Part shown: piece by piece, positions 1 to 7,900 of the stretch
Numbering within the stretch: the first letter of the stretch is position 1
How the letters are laid out: each line of letters opens with the position of its first letter
From: Patescibacteria group bacterium
GTDB taxonomy: Bacteria > Patescibacteriota > Patescibacteriia > Buchananbacterales > UBA6539
DNA length: 39,865 nucleotides
Direction of reading: 5' to 3'
Assembly (NCBI GenBank): GCA_028688055.1
Contig: JAQTYZ010000001.1
Coordinates: 1 to 39,865, forward strand
Made by a program: the position numbers and the translations under genes
Notes under the pieces: model-generated
What the model was told of the DNA's origin: nothing
The model's input: only the letters and a program-made list of their open reading frames with translations
Database searches by the model: none

Positions 1-1
1 A

Positions 2-847
2 GATCTCCGAAGCGAAATTACTGCCAATTTGATGGCCTCAGGTATTGCCGTTGAAAAACATCACCACGAAGTCGCCACCGCCGGTCAAGCTGAAATTGAT
101 ATCAAGTATGATGAATTGCTCAAACAGGCCGACAATATGGTTAAGTTTAAATATATTGTTAAAGCGACCGCAAAAAAATTCGGTAAGGTAGCAACATTTA
201 TGCCAAAACCGATTTTTGGTGATAACGGTTCGGGGATGCACACTCACGTTTCATTGTGGCAGGATGACAAGCCGTTGTTTGCCGGTGCTGGGTATGCTGG
301 TTTAAGTGAAATGGCACTGTATTTTATTGGCGGATTGTTAAAACATGCCCCAGCGGTTTTGGCTTTTGCGTCGCCAACAACCAATTCCTATAAGCGTTTA
401 GTGCCAGGCTACGAAGCGCCGGTTAATTTAGTTTACTCGCAGCGCAACCGTTCCGCGGCTATTAGAATTCCGGTGTATTCATCAACGCCTCAAAGTAAGC
501 GAATCGAATTCCGTCCGCCCGACCCAGCCGCCAATCCATACTTAGCATTTTCGGCCATTTTACTCGCTGGTTTAGATGGCATCAAAAATAAAATCGATCC
601 GGGTCAATCAATTGATGCCAATATTTTTGCGCTACCCAAAGCTGATGCGGCCAAAATAAAATCGGTGCCAGGATCGTTAGGAGAAACCCTCCAGGCGCTT
701 CAAGAAGATAAAGAATTTTTGGTTAGTTCAGGCGTGTTTTCCAATGAGTTTATCAAACAGTGGATTGACCTGAAAACTGAATCAGAAATTGATCCAATCA
801 GGCTGCGCCCGACGCCCCATGAGTTTTTACTGTATCATGATTGCTAA
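2..847 (+). CDS. glnA: Glutamine synthetase, 3' part (start lies outside the window)
   Basis: The enzyme makes glutamine from glutamate, ammonia and ATP. The reading frame is open from base 2 ([10 protein letters not shown] before the first in-window Met), so the gene is truncated only by the window edge. Visible family motifs are the HHEVA and GQAEID stretch, NGSGMHTH, the [10 protein letters not shown] active-site segment and [17 protein letters not shown]. The C-terminus is EFLLYHDC; the NLYxLP adenylylation loop of proteobacterial enzymes is not seen in this part. A strong terminator follows. The gene ends its own transcription unit, so its upstream neighbours decide its context and cannot be seen. 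The identification is secure; the class I subtype is not resolved. Confidence 0.95.
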   Translation, partial: DLRSEITANLMASGIAVEKHHHEVATAGQAEIDIKYDELLKQADNMVKFKYIVKATAKKFGKVATFMPKPIFGDNGSGMHTHVSLWQDDKPLFAGAGYAGLSEMALYFIGGLLKHAPAVLAFASPTTNSYKRLVPGYEAPVNLVYSQRNRSAAIRIPVYSSTPQSKRIEFRPPDPAANPYLAFSAILLAGLDGIKNKIDPGQSIDANIFALPKADAAKIKSVPGSLGETLQALQEDKEFLVSSGVFSNEFIKQWIDLKTESEIDPIRLRPTPHEFLLYHDC

Positions 848-888
848 TAGTGGCAGTGTCATCCTGAACTCGTTTCAGGATCCCAGCT

Positions 889-923
889 TAAAAGCCCCAT
901 TAATTTGGGGCTTTTAGTTTTTT
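889..923 (+). terminator. Intrinsic terminator after glnA
   Basis: A 10-bp perfect stem (TAAAAGCCCC with GGGGCTTTTA, loop 899-906) is followed by six T, a G and TTT. Just upstream, 861-881 holds a second small inverted repeat (ATCCTGA, TCAGGAT). Confidence 0.9.
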
Positions 924-1022
924 GTTTGACACCATAGCGGGCATATCGTAATTTATAGCTGGTCAATTGAACCTTAAAATTTTGTCAATTAAGTGGTCAT
1001 AACCAAAAGCCGCTGATTTTTT

Positions 1023-1113
1023 GTCATTGCGAGGATGCCACTTGTGGCGATCGACGCGGTAATCTTGGTAAACCAGAAAACCCCGAGATTGCTTCGCTTT
1101 CGTTCGCAATGAC
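1023..1113. repeat. Palindromic intergenic repeat (GTCATTGCGA family), full copy
   Basis: The element opens with GTCATTGCGAGG and closes with CGCAATGAC, its inverted complement; the inside contains GAGATTGCTTCGC. Related copies occur at 1171-1213, 9044-9142 and 9171-9200. It has no coding capacity; the minus-strand ORF across it is a translation of the repeat. It resembles MITE- or REP-like dispersed palindromes found in many bacterial genomes. Confidence 0.75.
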
Positions 1114-1170
1114 AACGGGGTAATCCATTTCGTCTGTAACGATATGGTGATACAGTCTATTTACCTTTCT

Positions 1171-1213
1171 GTCATTGCGAGGATTCGCCAGCTGGCGGAG
1201 ACGAAGCAATCCG
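1171..1213. repeat. Palindromic intergenic repeat, partial copy
   Basis: The copy opens with GTCATTGCGAGG and contains an inner palindrome (CGCCAGCTGGCG) and the ACGAAGCAATC motif. The closing inverted arm of the full copy is missing. Confidence 0.65.
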
Positions 1214-1300
1214 ATTACGATAATTATTTGCTTGGCCGCTTCTGGCTATGCCTACATTAAAATCGCCCGTTGAAGAATTCCCAATGGGGGTCTTTTTTTG

Positions 1301-1329
1301 TTTACATCTAGTCAGTTTTTGTCTATGAT
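1301..1329 (+). promoter_or_regulatory. Promoter of the PfkB kinase gene
   Basis: TTTACA (1301-1306), 17-base spacer, TATGAT (1324-1329). The predicted start leaves a 5' UTR of about 20 bases with no clear Shine-Dalgarno site. Confidence 0.6.
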
Positions 1330-1354
1330 TACTAAATATTAACCCGAATTAATT

Positions 1355-2296
1355 ATGAGTAAACGAATTTTTGTCACCGGATCAGTCGCTTACGATCGGA
1401 TAATGGATTTTCCGGGATTTTTTAAAAATGAAATTTTACCGGAAAAACTTCATATTTTGAATGTTTCTTTTTTTGTCCGTGAACTCAAAGAGAGTTTTGG
1501 CGGTACGGCGGGCAATATTGCTTACAACTTGGCTTTGCTCGGGATGCGGCCGTCGCTAATTGCTAATGTTGGCGTTAAAGATTTCATCGTTTACGAAAGT
1601 TGGCTCAAAAAAAATAAAATTGATTTGTCCCAAATAAAAATTTATCCGAATCAACAAACAGCCGGTGCCTATATTATTACCGATCAAGCCGATAATCAGA
1701 TTTCCGGCTTTTTCCCAGGCGCGATGGGAACGCCGGTCAGTGGGCGGAAATTTTCTGTGACGGGCGGAAATTTAGCAATTATCGCGCCGCAAAATCCCGT
1801 TGATATGGTTAAGTTACCCGAAATTTTCAAACGCCAAAAAATTAGTTATATTTTTGATCCCGGTCAGCAGGTAACTTCTTTGTCTTCGGCCCAGCTAAAA
1901 AAAGCGATTTGTGGCAGTGAAGTTTTGATTGGTAATGATTATGAAATAAGTTTAATTACCAAAAAAACATCGTGGACAAATGAAGTGCTGGCGAAAAAAA
2001 CTAAAATGTTAGTAACGACGCTGGGGGACAAAGGGTCGATAATAATTAAAGCTGAGAAGAAATATCTTATTCCACCCGCTAAGCCGAAAAAAGTTTTGGA
2101 TCCGACCGGCGCCGGTGATGCTTATCGCGCCGGTTTAATTAAGGGGTTATCGGCTAATTGGCCATTATCAAAAGTCGGACGATTTGCTGGTTTGGTTTCG
2201 GTTTATACGGTTGAAAAATTTGGTACCCAAACCCACTCATTTAATTTTAACGACTTAGCTAAAAGGTATCAGCAAAATTTTAAAGAAAAGCTATGA
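1355..2296 (+). CDS. PfkB-family sugar or nucleoside kinase (adenosine-kinase-like)
   Basis: A 313-residue ribokinase/PfkB-family kinase. It shows the N-terminal family motif with GGTAGN at residues 49-54 and the C-terminal signature DPTGAGD at residues 249-255, whose last Asp is the catalytic base and whose Gly run forms the anion hole. Length fits the family (about 300-330). It phosphorylates a sugar or nucleoside hydroxyl with ATP in the cytoplasm. S-adenosylhomocysteinase lies nearby on the same strand and releases adenosine, so adenosine kinase is the attractive specific role; that is inference from context, since ribokinase and fructokinase share these motifs. The next gene overlaps its stop by four bases (ATGA), so they are co-transcribed. 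Confidence 0.85.
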   Translation: MSKRIFVTGSVAYDRIMDFPGFFKNEILPEKLHILNVSFFVRELKESFGGTAGNIAYNLALLGMRPSLIANVGVKDFIVYESWLKKNKIDLSQIKIYPNQQTAGAYIITDQADNQISGFFPGAMGTPVSGRKFSVTGGNLAIIAPQNPVDMVKLPEIFKRQKISYIFDPGQQVTSLSSAQLKKAICGSEVLIGNDYEISLITKKTSWTNEVLAKKTKMLVTTLGDKGSIIIKAEKKYLIPPAKPKKVLDPTGAGDAYRAGLIKGLSANWPLSKVGRFAGLVSVYTVEKFGTQTHSFNFNDLAKRYQQNFKEKL

Positions 2297-2634
2297 AAAA
2301 AATTATTTTTTGGATTTTTATTTTAGCCATTATTTTAAGTATTGTTTTTTTTGCCTATCAGTTTTATCGTTACCGTCAAAATAATGATATCACTTCATTG
2401 CCCCAATATTATCAGACGCTCGCCAAGACTTGTCAGGTTATCAACGTGACGAATGCCGGCACTTATGACTGTTGTTTTAATTCCGTTAAGGCTATGGCCA
2501 AAGCTGGTTTACTAATTTCATACAAACCATATCCCGGACAGCCCGAACCAATTCAAACCTGCCCTGATAATTTCCGTGAAAATCAGCTGAAGTGTGGCGG
2601 TAGTTTTAGCTGGTGTGAGCCTATTGGTAATTAA
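2293..2634 (+). CDS. Small membrane-anchored protein of unknown function
   Basis: A 113-residue protein translationally coupled to the kinase gene by an ATGA overlap. Residues 3-24 form one hydrophobic segment after two lysines, so it is probably a single-pass membrane protein with its C-terminal part outside. The exterior part has six cysteines (TCQ, YDCCF, QTCP, LKCGG, SWCEP), suggesting disulfides, and is rich in Pro and aromatic residues. There is no lipobox with a Cys just after the segment. I do not recognise the family; position suggests co-expression with the kinase but gives no function. Confidence 0.7.
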   Translation: MKKIIFWIFILAIILSIVFFAYQFYRYRQNNDITSLPQYYQTLAKTCQVINVTNAGTYDCCFNSVKAMAKAGLLISYKPYPGQPEPIQTCPDNFRENQLKCGGSFSWCEPIGN

Positions 2635-2640
2635 GTGGGC

Positions 2641-2669
2641 TTGAGAAAAATAATGCAAAGTGATAGAAT
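2641..2669 (+). promoter_or_regulatory. Promoter of ahcY
   Basis: TTGAGA (2641-2646), 17-base spacer, TAGAAT (2664-2669). It lies seven bases after the preceding stop codon. Confidence 0.55.
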
Positions 2670-2696
2670 TATTCAGTAATAATTTATCAAAAAATA

Positions 2697-3956
2697 ATGA
2701 AATACGACGTTACCAATCTTAAACTTGCCGCTGAGGGTAAAAAACGCATTGAATGGGCCCAACAGGATATGCCGGTTTTGGGTGAAATCAAAAAACGTTT
2801 TACTAAAACTAAGCCACTTCGAGGCCTAAAGGTATCGGCCTGTTTGCACGTGACGTGCGAAACTGCAAATTTGATCAGAACATTGAAGGCCGGTGGTGCC
2901 AATGTCATGTTGGTTGCATCAAATCCGCTTTCGACCCAAGACGATGTTGCCGCTTCGTTGGTTAAAGATTATGGTATCAGCGTGATGGCACGCTGTGGTG
3001 AGAATAAGCAAGTTTATTATAAACATTTAGAAGCGGCCATTAAGCATCACCCCGATATCACGATGGATGACGGTGCCGACTTGTTGTCATTGCTTCACAC
3101 TAAATATAAAAATCAAGCCTCAAAAGTCAAAGGTTCAATGGAGGAAACCACCACCGGGGTAATCCGTCTTAAAGCTTTAGAACGAGATGGAAAATTATTA
3201 GTACCTATTGTCGCTGTTAACGACGCCAAAACTAAAAATCTTTTTGACAATCGTTATGGCACTGGCCAATCAACCTTGGACGGTATTATTCGCGCTACTG
3301 ATATTTTGTTAGCTGGAAAAAATATTGTGGTTGCCGGTTATGGGTGGTGCGGTAAGGGGTTTGCGCTGCGTGCTAAAGGTATGGGTGCTAACGTGATTGT
3401 CACTGAAGTTGATCCGGTTAAAGCGATTGAAGCGGTGATGGATGGTTTTCGGGTGATGCCGATGATCAGAGCAGCGGCCATTGGTGATTTATTTTGTACG
3501 CTGACTGGTGACATTCATGTGCTACGCGCCGAACATTTTAAAAAAATGAAAGACGGGGCGATTGTTTGCAACTCCGGACATTTTGATGTGGAAATTGATA
3601 TTGTGTCATTGAAAAAATTAGCCAAGTCCGTCCGGAAGAATGTGCGTAATTATGTTGATGAATATATTTTGTCGACCAACCGCCGGATTTATTTATTGGG
3701 TGATGGTCGTTTAATTAATTTAGCGGCGGCCGAAGGTCATCCGGCATCAGTGATGGATATGAGTTTTGCGACGCAGTCATTAGCGACCGAATACGTCAGC
3801 AAAAATTACAAAACAATGGAGAGTAAAGTTTATTATGTTCCAACGGAAATTGAAAACTGGATTGCCAAAGCAAAAATGAAGAGTATGGGTGTTGGCATTG
3901 ACACTCTAACCCCTGAGCAAGCGAAATATTTGGACAGTTGGGAAATTGGTACTTAA
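2697..3956 (+). CDS. ahcY: S-adenosylhomocysteinase
   Basis: It hydrolyses S-adenosylhomocysteine to adenosine and homocysteine in the methyl cycle. The 419 residues carry the substrate-binding motifs HVTCETANL, NPLSTQDDVAASL and DDGADLL, the EETTTGV stretch, the NDAKTKNLFDNRYGTGQS segment, and an NAD-binding Rossmann motif GYGWCGKG near residue 214. GHFDVEID follows. The C-terminus stops at LDSWEIGT and lacks the KPxxYRY tail of eukaryotic and many bacterial enzymes, giving the shorter archaeal or Thermotoga-like form. The start is the first ATG after its own promoter. Adenosine made here could feed the PfkB-family kinase just upstream. A terminator follows. Confidence 0.95.
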   Translation: MKYDVTNLKLAAEGKKRIEWAQQDMPVLGEIKKRFTKTKPLRGLKVSACLHVTCETANLIRTLKAGGANVMLVASNPLSTQDDVAASLVKDYGISVMARCGENKQVYYKHLEAAIKHHPDITMDDGADLLSLLHTKYKNQASKVKGSMEETTTGVIRLKALERDGKLLVPIVAVNDAKTKNLFDNRYGTGQSTLDGIIRATDILLAGKNIVVAGYGWCGKGFALRAKGMGANVIVTEVDPVKAIEAVMDGFRVMPMIRAAAIGDLFCTLTGDIHVLRAEHFKKMKDGAIVCNSGHFDVEIDIVSLKKLAKSVRKNVRNYVDEYILSTNRRIYLLGDGRLINLAAAEGHPASVMDMSFATQSLATEYVSKNYKTMESKVYYVPTEIENWIAKAKMKSMGVGIDTLTPEQAKYLDSWEIGT

Positions 3957-3979
3957 AAAATAAAAAAGCATAATCAACA

Positions 3980-4004
3980 TAGCGCCCCATTGGGGCGCTA
4001 TTTT
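3980..4004. terminator. Terminator after ahcY, possibly bidirectional
   Basis: A perfect 9-bp stem (TAGCGCCCC with GGGGCGCTA, loop ATT) is followed by TTTT. It lies between two converging genes (ahcY and the minus-strand gene ending at 4024), so it could serve both. Confidence 0.85.
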
Positions 4005-4023
4005 AGTTCTAAAAAAAGAGGGA

Positions 4024-4404
4024 CTAGAATAGCCCCTTGGTGGTCAAAATTCGTACAGCTTCGGTCAGAATTCCGTCGTCAGGCGGCATGGCCTCAGGAT
4101 GGTATTGTCGATAGTGTTTCCAGAGATACGCTTCCATTTCCGCGGGCGGCAGTGTCCGCGGATCGACATTGAATTCTTGAGCAGTACCCAAGACATTAAG
4201 GTCACTATGGACCTCGCGGTAAACAACCGGTCGTGTCGTTTCGACATAGTGCGCGACTAAGTGTCCTGCGTCAATTTTTTCCGGTGGCAGTCCAAATTCT
4301 TCACGGGCTCCGTGATGATTAAGTGGACTTTTCATTTCGACGCCCTGTAAAACACGCATCGCGTTTTCCAGAGCGTTAGCTCTCGGTGTACCATTTGTTT
4401 CCAT
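4024..4404 (-). CDS. Unknown 126-residue protein, high GC, strong ribosome binding site
   Basis: This is the only minus-strand protein gene in the left part. It reads METNGTPRANALENAMRV at the N-terminus, is soluble, His/Glu/Pro-rich, with probable helices and a YLWKHYRQYHPEA stretch; there is no signal peptide or membrane segment. I do not recognise the family. The start is well supported: GGAGGG sits 7 bases before the ATG and a promoter lies at 4438-4467. Its GC-rich codons (GCG, GCC, CGG) and strong Shine-Dalgarno site differ from the AT-rich genes on both sides and resemble the island at 9.4-16.8 kb. It may therefore belong to the same gene class or have the same foreign source. Confidence 0.75.
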   Translation of the reverse strand: METNGTPRANALENAMRVLQGVEMKSPLNHHGAREEFGLPPEKIDAGHLVAHYVETTRPVVYREVHSDLNVLGTAQEFNVDPRTLPPAEMEAYLWKHYRQYHPEAMPPDDGILTEAVRILTTKGLF

Positions 4405-4437
4405 TAGCTGTCCCTCCGTGTTGACATCCTCCTGTTT

Positions 4438-4467
4438 ATATTAGCTACTACTTATTAAAAAAGTCAA
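4438..4467 (-). promoter_or_regulatory. Promoter of the minus-strand unknown gene
   Basis: Reading on the minus strand: TTGACT (4467-4462), 18-base spacer, TAATAT (4443-4438), then an AGGAGG and a GGAGGG before the ATG. It nearly abuts the start of comEC on the other strand. Confidence 0.55.
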
Positions 4468-4474
4468 ATTCTTT

Positions 4475-5851
4475 ATGAATTTTAGTCAAAAAATTGATGT
4501 TTATCAGGTAGTATTTATTGCTTTTATTATTGGAGTGGCGTTGGCAGAATATCTGACAATCAACGCGCTGTTGTTATGGTCGTTAATTATTAGTTTTGTT
4601 TTCCTGGGGACAAAATTAAGATATTTGGTTTTGTTAGCAATGGTGTCATTAATTTTTGGTGTTATGCGATATAACTTGAGCTTGCCTTTAAGTTCGCCAG
4701 ACAAGATTTGGTTTTACAACGGTAAACAAATAACCTTTGAGGGGACAGTTGCTGGTTTGCCGGAGATAAACAATAATCAGCAAAAATTTGTTGCCAATAT
4801 AAAAATCGTCGATCAATTACCGGTTTCGGGTAAGGTTTTGATTTCGGCCGATATTTACCCGCCTTATCAGGCCGCCGATAGTTTATTGATTAGTTGTTTG
4901 CTAAAAAGCCCAGAACGAAAAACCCAAAGTAGCCTTAGCTTTGCGCGCTATCTGGCGAAAGATAATATTTATTCGGTCTGTAGTTTTCCCAAGATTACTT
5001 GGTTAAAATCGTCGGATAATAAGTTGTATAACTTATTTTATAAATTCAAATCCAGCATTATTTTATATTCAATTCGAAATTTACCGGAACCAGCCGCTTC
5101 GCTGTTTATTGCTTTGATCATCGGCTCGCGACAGGGGATACCAATTGAGTTGTCCGACAGTTTTAAAATTACTGGCACGGCGCATTTGATCGCTATTTCC
5201 GGATCACATATTGTGATTATTATAATGATTCTGGAAAAAATGTTTTCTTTTTTTTATTTATCTCGACGTCAAATATTTTGGGCTAGTAGCCTAATCTTAT
5301 TTTTTTATTTGGGTTTAATCGCTTTTCCGGCCTCGGCTGTTAGGGCGGTGATTATGGGTTGGCTGGGATTGCTCGCTTATCAATTGGGCCGAGTTAACCA
5401 GCCTGGTCGTACTTTGTTATTAGCCGCGGTCATAATGATTTTATTTAATCCCAAAATTTTGTTGAGTGATGCTGGATTCCAACTCTCATTTTTGGCCGTG
5501 TTGGGAATAGCGTATTTTTCGCCATTTTGGCAAAAAATTTTTTCCCGGTGGCCATCATTTTTTGGCTTTAAAGATTCTTTGGTGATGACTTTATCGGCGC
5601 AAGTTACCACGACGCCTTTGCTGTTATTTAGCTTTAACCGGTTATCCTTGATTTCGCCGTTGGCTAATCTGTTAGTGGTACCAATTTTTCCCTATCTGAT
5701 TTTGTCAGGATTATCTGCCTTGGTGTTAAATTTTTTATTTTTTAATTTACCAACTTTTTTTTATTGGCCGGTGATGGTGGCCTTAAATTATACAATTATT
5801 ATTGTTGATAATTTGGCGAAATTACCATGGGCTTCAATTAGTTTTAGTTAA
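4475..5851 (+). CDS. comEC: ComEC/Rec2-type competence channel, membrane half
   Basis: A 458-residue polytopic membrane protein with an N-terminal hydrophobic pair, a soluble OB-like region (about residues 75-180) and then the competence domain with many membrane segments. The diagnostic stretch is the channel motif AISGSHIVII followed by FPASAVRAVIMGW. It would carry single-stranded DNA across the membrane during natural transformation. Full-length ComEC (about 700-800 residues) also carries a beta-lactamase-like domain; here that domain is a separate gene starting three bases downstream. The start at 4475 was chosen because it is the first ATG and gives a normal N-terminal membrane segment. 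Very AT-rich codons. Confidence 0.9.
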   Translation: MNFSQKIDVYQVVFIAFIIGVALAEYLTINALLLWSLIISFVFLGTKLRYLVLLAMVSLIFGVMRYNLSLPLSSPDKIWFYNGKQITFEGTVAGLPEINNNQQKFVANIKIVDQLPVSGKVLISADIYPPYQAADSLLISCLLKSPERKTQSSLSFARYLAKDNIYSVCSFPKITWLKSSDNKLYNLFYKFKSSIILYSIRNLPEPAASLFIALIIGSRQGIPIELSDSFKITGTAHLIAISGSHIVIIIMILEKMFSFFYLSRRQIFWASSLILFFYLGLIAFPASAVRAVIMGWLGLLAYQLGRVNQPGRTLLLAAVIMILFNPKILLSDAGFQLSFLAVLGIAYFSPFWQKIFSRWPSFFGFKDSLVMTLSAQVTTTPLLLFSFNRLSLISPLANLLVVPIFPYLILSGLSALVLNFLFFNLPTFFYWPVMVALNYTIIIVDNLAKLPWASISFS

Positions 5852-5854
5852 CGT

Positions 5855-6706
5855 ATGGAAAAAATTTTAAAATTATTTTTTTTATTGACAATCGGAATTC
5901 AAATTTGGTTAGCTTATTTTATTTGGTCCGAAGCTTATTATAATTACTATTTTAAAATTTATTTTTTAAATGTTGGCCAGGGTGATTCCATTTTAATCAG
6001 AACCAAGACTGGTATCAATGTATTAATTGATGGTGGTCCGGGCAATCAAGTCGTTAATAAACTGGGAAAATATTTGCCTTTTTATGATAATTCGATTGAT
6101 TTAATGATTCTAACTCATCCGCACGCGGATCATCTGACTGGTTTGATTGGCGTGCTAAGAAGGAATCAGGTTAAGAAAATTTTGACTACTGACGTCAATT
6201 ATCATTCCGGTTTGTATGAACAGTGGCAGCATGAAATAAAGCGCTTAAAAACTTCAACCATAGTTTTGGATTCACCACGACAAATTGATTTGAATGGTGG
6301 AGCAGTCCTTTCGGTAATTCGCCCGACGAATTCTTTAGCTGGATTAAAAATTAATAATTTAAATAATACCTCAATCGTTAGTGAATTAGCTTATCAGGGG
6401 GTCAGTTTTTTACTGATGGGCGATTATGAGCAAGAAGAAACTCTAGCCCAAATTTATTCTCATCAGCAAATTGATTTATTGAAAGTTGGCCACCATGGTG
6501 CCGATGATGCCAACAGTTGGAATTTTTTGAACGAGCTCAAGCCAACCATCGCCATTATTTCCGTTGGCCTAAAAAATCGCTATCATCATCCCGGTCAGAA
6601 AACTTTGACCAACCTAACTAAAGTCGGGGCAAAAATACTTCGCACCGATCAGCTGGGTGATATTTGTTTTGGGGTAATCAATGGCAGTTTGCGCCCATGT
6701 CGTTAA
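5855..6706 (+). CDS. Metallo-beta-lactamase-fold protein, detached ComEC C-terminal domain
   Basis: 283 residues: one N-terminal membrane anchor (about residues 5-22), then the ComEC-type MBL fold. The fold shows LNVGQGDSILI, DGGPGN, the metal motif THPHADH (about residues 86-92), the GDYE segment, GHHGADDA and a final RYHHPG. These are the metal ligands and core motifs of the domain fused to ComEC in most bacteria. The three-base gap to the membrane half implies one operon and one complex. It probably acts as a nuclease or phosphodiesterase on the incoming DNA strand at the outer face. The split is common in reduced genomes. Confidence 0.9.
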   Translation: MEKILKLFFLLTIGIQIWLAYFIWSEAYYNYYFKIYFLNVGQGDSILIRTKTGINVLIDGGPGNQVVNKLGKYLPFYDNSIDLMILTHPHADHLTGLIGVLRRNQVKKILTTDVNYHSGLYEQWQHEIKRLKTSTIVLDSPRQIDLNGGAVLSVIRPTNSLAGLKINNLNNTSIVSELAYQGVSFLLMGDYEQEETLAQIYSHQQIDLLKVGHHGADDANSWNFLNELKPTIAIISVGLKNRYHHPGQKTLTNLTKVGAKILRTDQLGDICFGVINGSLRPCR

Positions 6707-6709
6707 GCC

Positions 6710-6738
6710 TTGAAAAAATAATTGATTTCTGCTATATT
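6710..6738 (+). promoter_or_regulatory. Promoter of the response regulator and ndk
   Basis: TTGAAA (6710-6715), 17-base spacer, TATATT (6733-6738); the ATG follows 8 bases after the -10 box, so the transcript is nearly leaderless. Confidence 0.6.
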
Positions 6739-6746
6739 CGTTATGT

Positions 6747-7124
6747 ATGGATAATACGCTGGTCAAAATTTTGTTAGTTGAAGATGATACCACTTTAATG
6801 GATATGTATTCCCTGAAGCTCAAAGAAGAAAAGTTTGAATTGATGGTAGCAAGCGATGGTTTGATGGCTTTGGAACAAGTTCGGAATGAGAAACCGCAGA
6901 TAATATTGTTAGATATTATGATGCCCAAAATGGATGGCTTTGCCGTTTTAGCCGAACTTAAAAATGATGCGACCACTAAGGATATTCCAGTCATTATGCT
7001 TTCTAACTTAGGACAGAAAATCGACATTGAGAAAGGCAAAGAGTTGGGTGCGGTTGATTACATTGTTAAAGCCTCAATGACACCGACGCAAGTCATTGAA
7101 AAAATTAAATCTTATCTAAAATAA
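6747..7124 (+). CDS. Single-domain CheY-like response regulator
   Basis: 125 residues forming only a receiver domain. The acidic pocket is E12-D13-D14, the phosphoacceptor is D56 in LLDIMMPKMDG, S86 is the conserved Thr/Ser in VIMLSN, and K108 is the conserved Lys in VDYIVKA. There is no output domain, so it must act by protein contact or in a phosphorelay. No histidine kinase lies in the window. It shares a promoter with ndk (8-base gap). The partner and signal are unknown. Confidence 0.93.
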   Translation: MDNTLVKILLVEDDTTLMDMYSLKLKEEKFELMVASDGLMALEQVRNEKPQIILLDIMMPKMDGFAVLAELKNDATTKDIPVIMLSNLGQKIDIEKGKELGAVDYIVKASMTPTQVIEKIKSYLK

Positions 7125-7132
7125 ATAATTCT

Positions 7133-7735
7133 ATGGCAGACATTCAAAAAGAACGGACCCTAGTGCTAGTTAAACCTGATGGTGTTAAGCGCGGGTTGGT
7201 TGGCGAAGTATTGTCTCGTTTTGAAAAAATGGGTTTAAAAATAATTGGCTTAAAAATGGTTTGGGTTGAAAAAGAATTAGCCCAACAGCATTATCCTGAT
7301 TCACGAACTGAATTAATGGAAGCAATCGGTCGAAAAACTTTGGAAACTTATGAAAAATACGGTCGTGATCCCAAAGAAGAATTTGCCAATATTGATCCTA
7401 TTGCAATTGGCCTGATGGTCAATAAGTGGAATATTGATTTTATTACTTCCGGACCGGTGATTGCCATTTTGCTTGAAGGCATTCACGCTATTGATAATGT
7501 CAGACTGTTGGCGGGCAACACGCTACCTGTTTTTGCCACCCCTGGAACAATTCGCGGTGACTTCTCAATTGATTCGCCAGCTTTGGCCAACCTTAAGGGT
7601 CGAGCGGTTCGAAACATCGTTCATGCCTCGGGAAATCCCGAAGAAGCTAAATATGAAGAGCAGCTTTGGTTTCGTGAAGAAGATATTCACACTGGCTATA
7701 AGCGGACCGATGAAGAGGTAATGTTCGAAGCTTAA
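7133..7735 (+). CDS. ndk: Nucleoside diphosphate kinase with internal insertion
   Basis: It transfers the gamma phosphate of ATP to nucleoside diphosphates through a phosphohistidine. K14 lies in LVKPDGV and the catalytic H164 in NIVHASG. R160 and the RGDFS segment are also in place. The protein has 200 residues against about 130-150 for the family. The excess is an insertion of about 45 residues (roughly 55-101, Lys/Glu-rich, between the QQHY and the FITSGP segments) plus a short C-terminal tail. The insertion sits at the nucleotide-site lid, so activity is likely kept. It is followed by a terminator and is the second gene of the unit begun by the response regulator. Confidence 0.93.
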   Translation: MADIQKERTLVLVKPDGVKRGLVGEVLSRFEKMGLKIIGLKMVWVEKELAQQHYPDSRTELMEAIGRKTLETYEKYGRDPKEEFANIDPIAIGLMVNKWNIDFITSGPVIAILLEGIHAIDNVRLLAGNTLPVFATPGTIRGDFSIDSPALANLKGRAVRNIVHASGNPEEAKYEEQLWFREEDIHTGYKRTDEEVMFEA

Positions 7736-7752
7736 AGATAATCTAAAATCTA

Positions 7753-7785
7753 AAAAAAATAGCTCAGTTGAGCTATTTTTTGTTT
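7753..7785. terminator. Terminator after ndk
   Basis: ATAGCTC (7759-7765) and GAGCTAT (7770-7776) form a stem flanked by A-rich and T-rich runs that extend it. It ends in the T6-G-TTT tail also seen at other terminators here. Confidence 0.85.
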
Positions 7786-7806
7786 AGTGCAAAATATTTG
7801 GTACTA

Positions 7807-7863
7807 GACAATGGCGGACAATGCTATTTTATAGTTGACAATGCTGGACATATTTAATAAAAT
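7807..7863 (+). promoter_or_regulatory. Promoter with phased direct repeats (candidate operator) before the HTH gene
   Basis: GACAATG occurs at 7807, 7817 and 7837, that is at spacings of 10 and 20 bases, in phase with the helix. The longer unit GACAATGGCGGACA (7807-7820) recurs as GACAATGCTGGACA (7837-7850), 12 of 14 identical and exactly 30 bases apart. The second copy overlaps the -35 box of a good promoter (TTGACA 7835-7840, 17-base spacer, TAAAAT 7858-7863). A repressor bound there would block transcription of the HTH gene downstream. Confidence 0.6.
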
Positions 7864-7900
7864 TAAGTCAAATAAAGGTGCTATTAATTTTAGGTAAATT

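Larger units (their letters stand above)
926..1299 (+). other. Noncoding stretch with its own promoter-like and terminator-like ends
   Basis: No credible gene is present between glnA and the kinase gene. A good sigma-70-type promoter (TTGACA 926-931, 17-base spacer, TAATTT 949-954) lies at the left end. A 7-bp hairpin (CCCGTTG 1266-1272 with CAATGGG 1282-1288, one G-T pair) followed by seven T lies at the right. A noncoding transcript of about 340 bases is possible. The interior holds palindromic repeats (1023-1113 and 1171-1213), so it may be no more than a repeat landing site. Confidence 0.4.

Noticed and set aside
1024-1209. Minus-strand ORF of 61 codons
   Set aside because: It is a translation of palindromic repeat DNA and has no start signal.
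3990-4172. Plus-strand ORF of 60 codons
   Set aside because: It starts inside the ahcY terminator and is the shadow of the minus-strand gene at 4024-4404.
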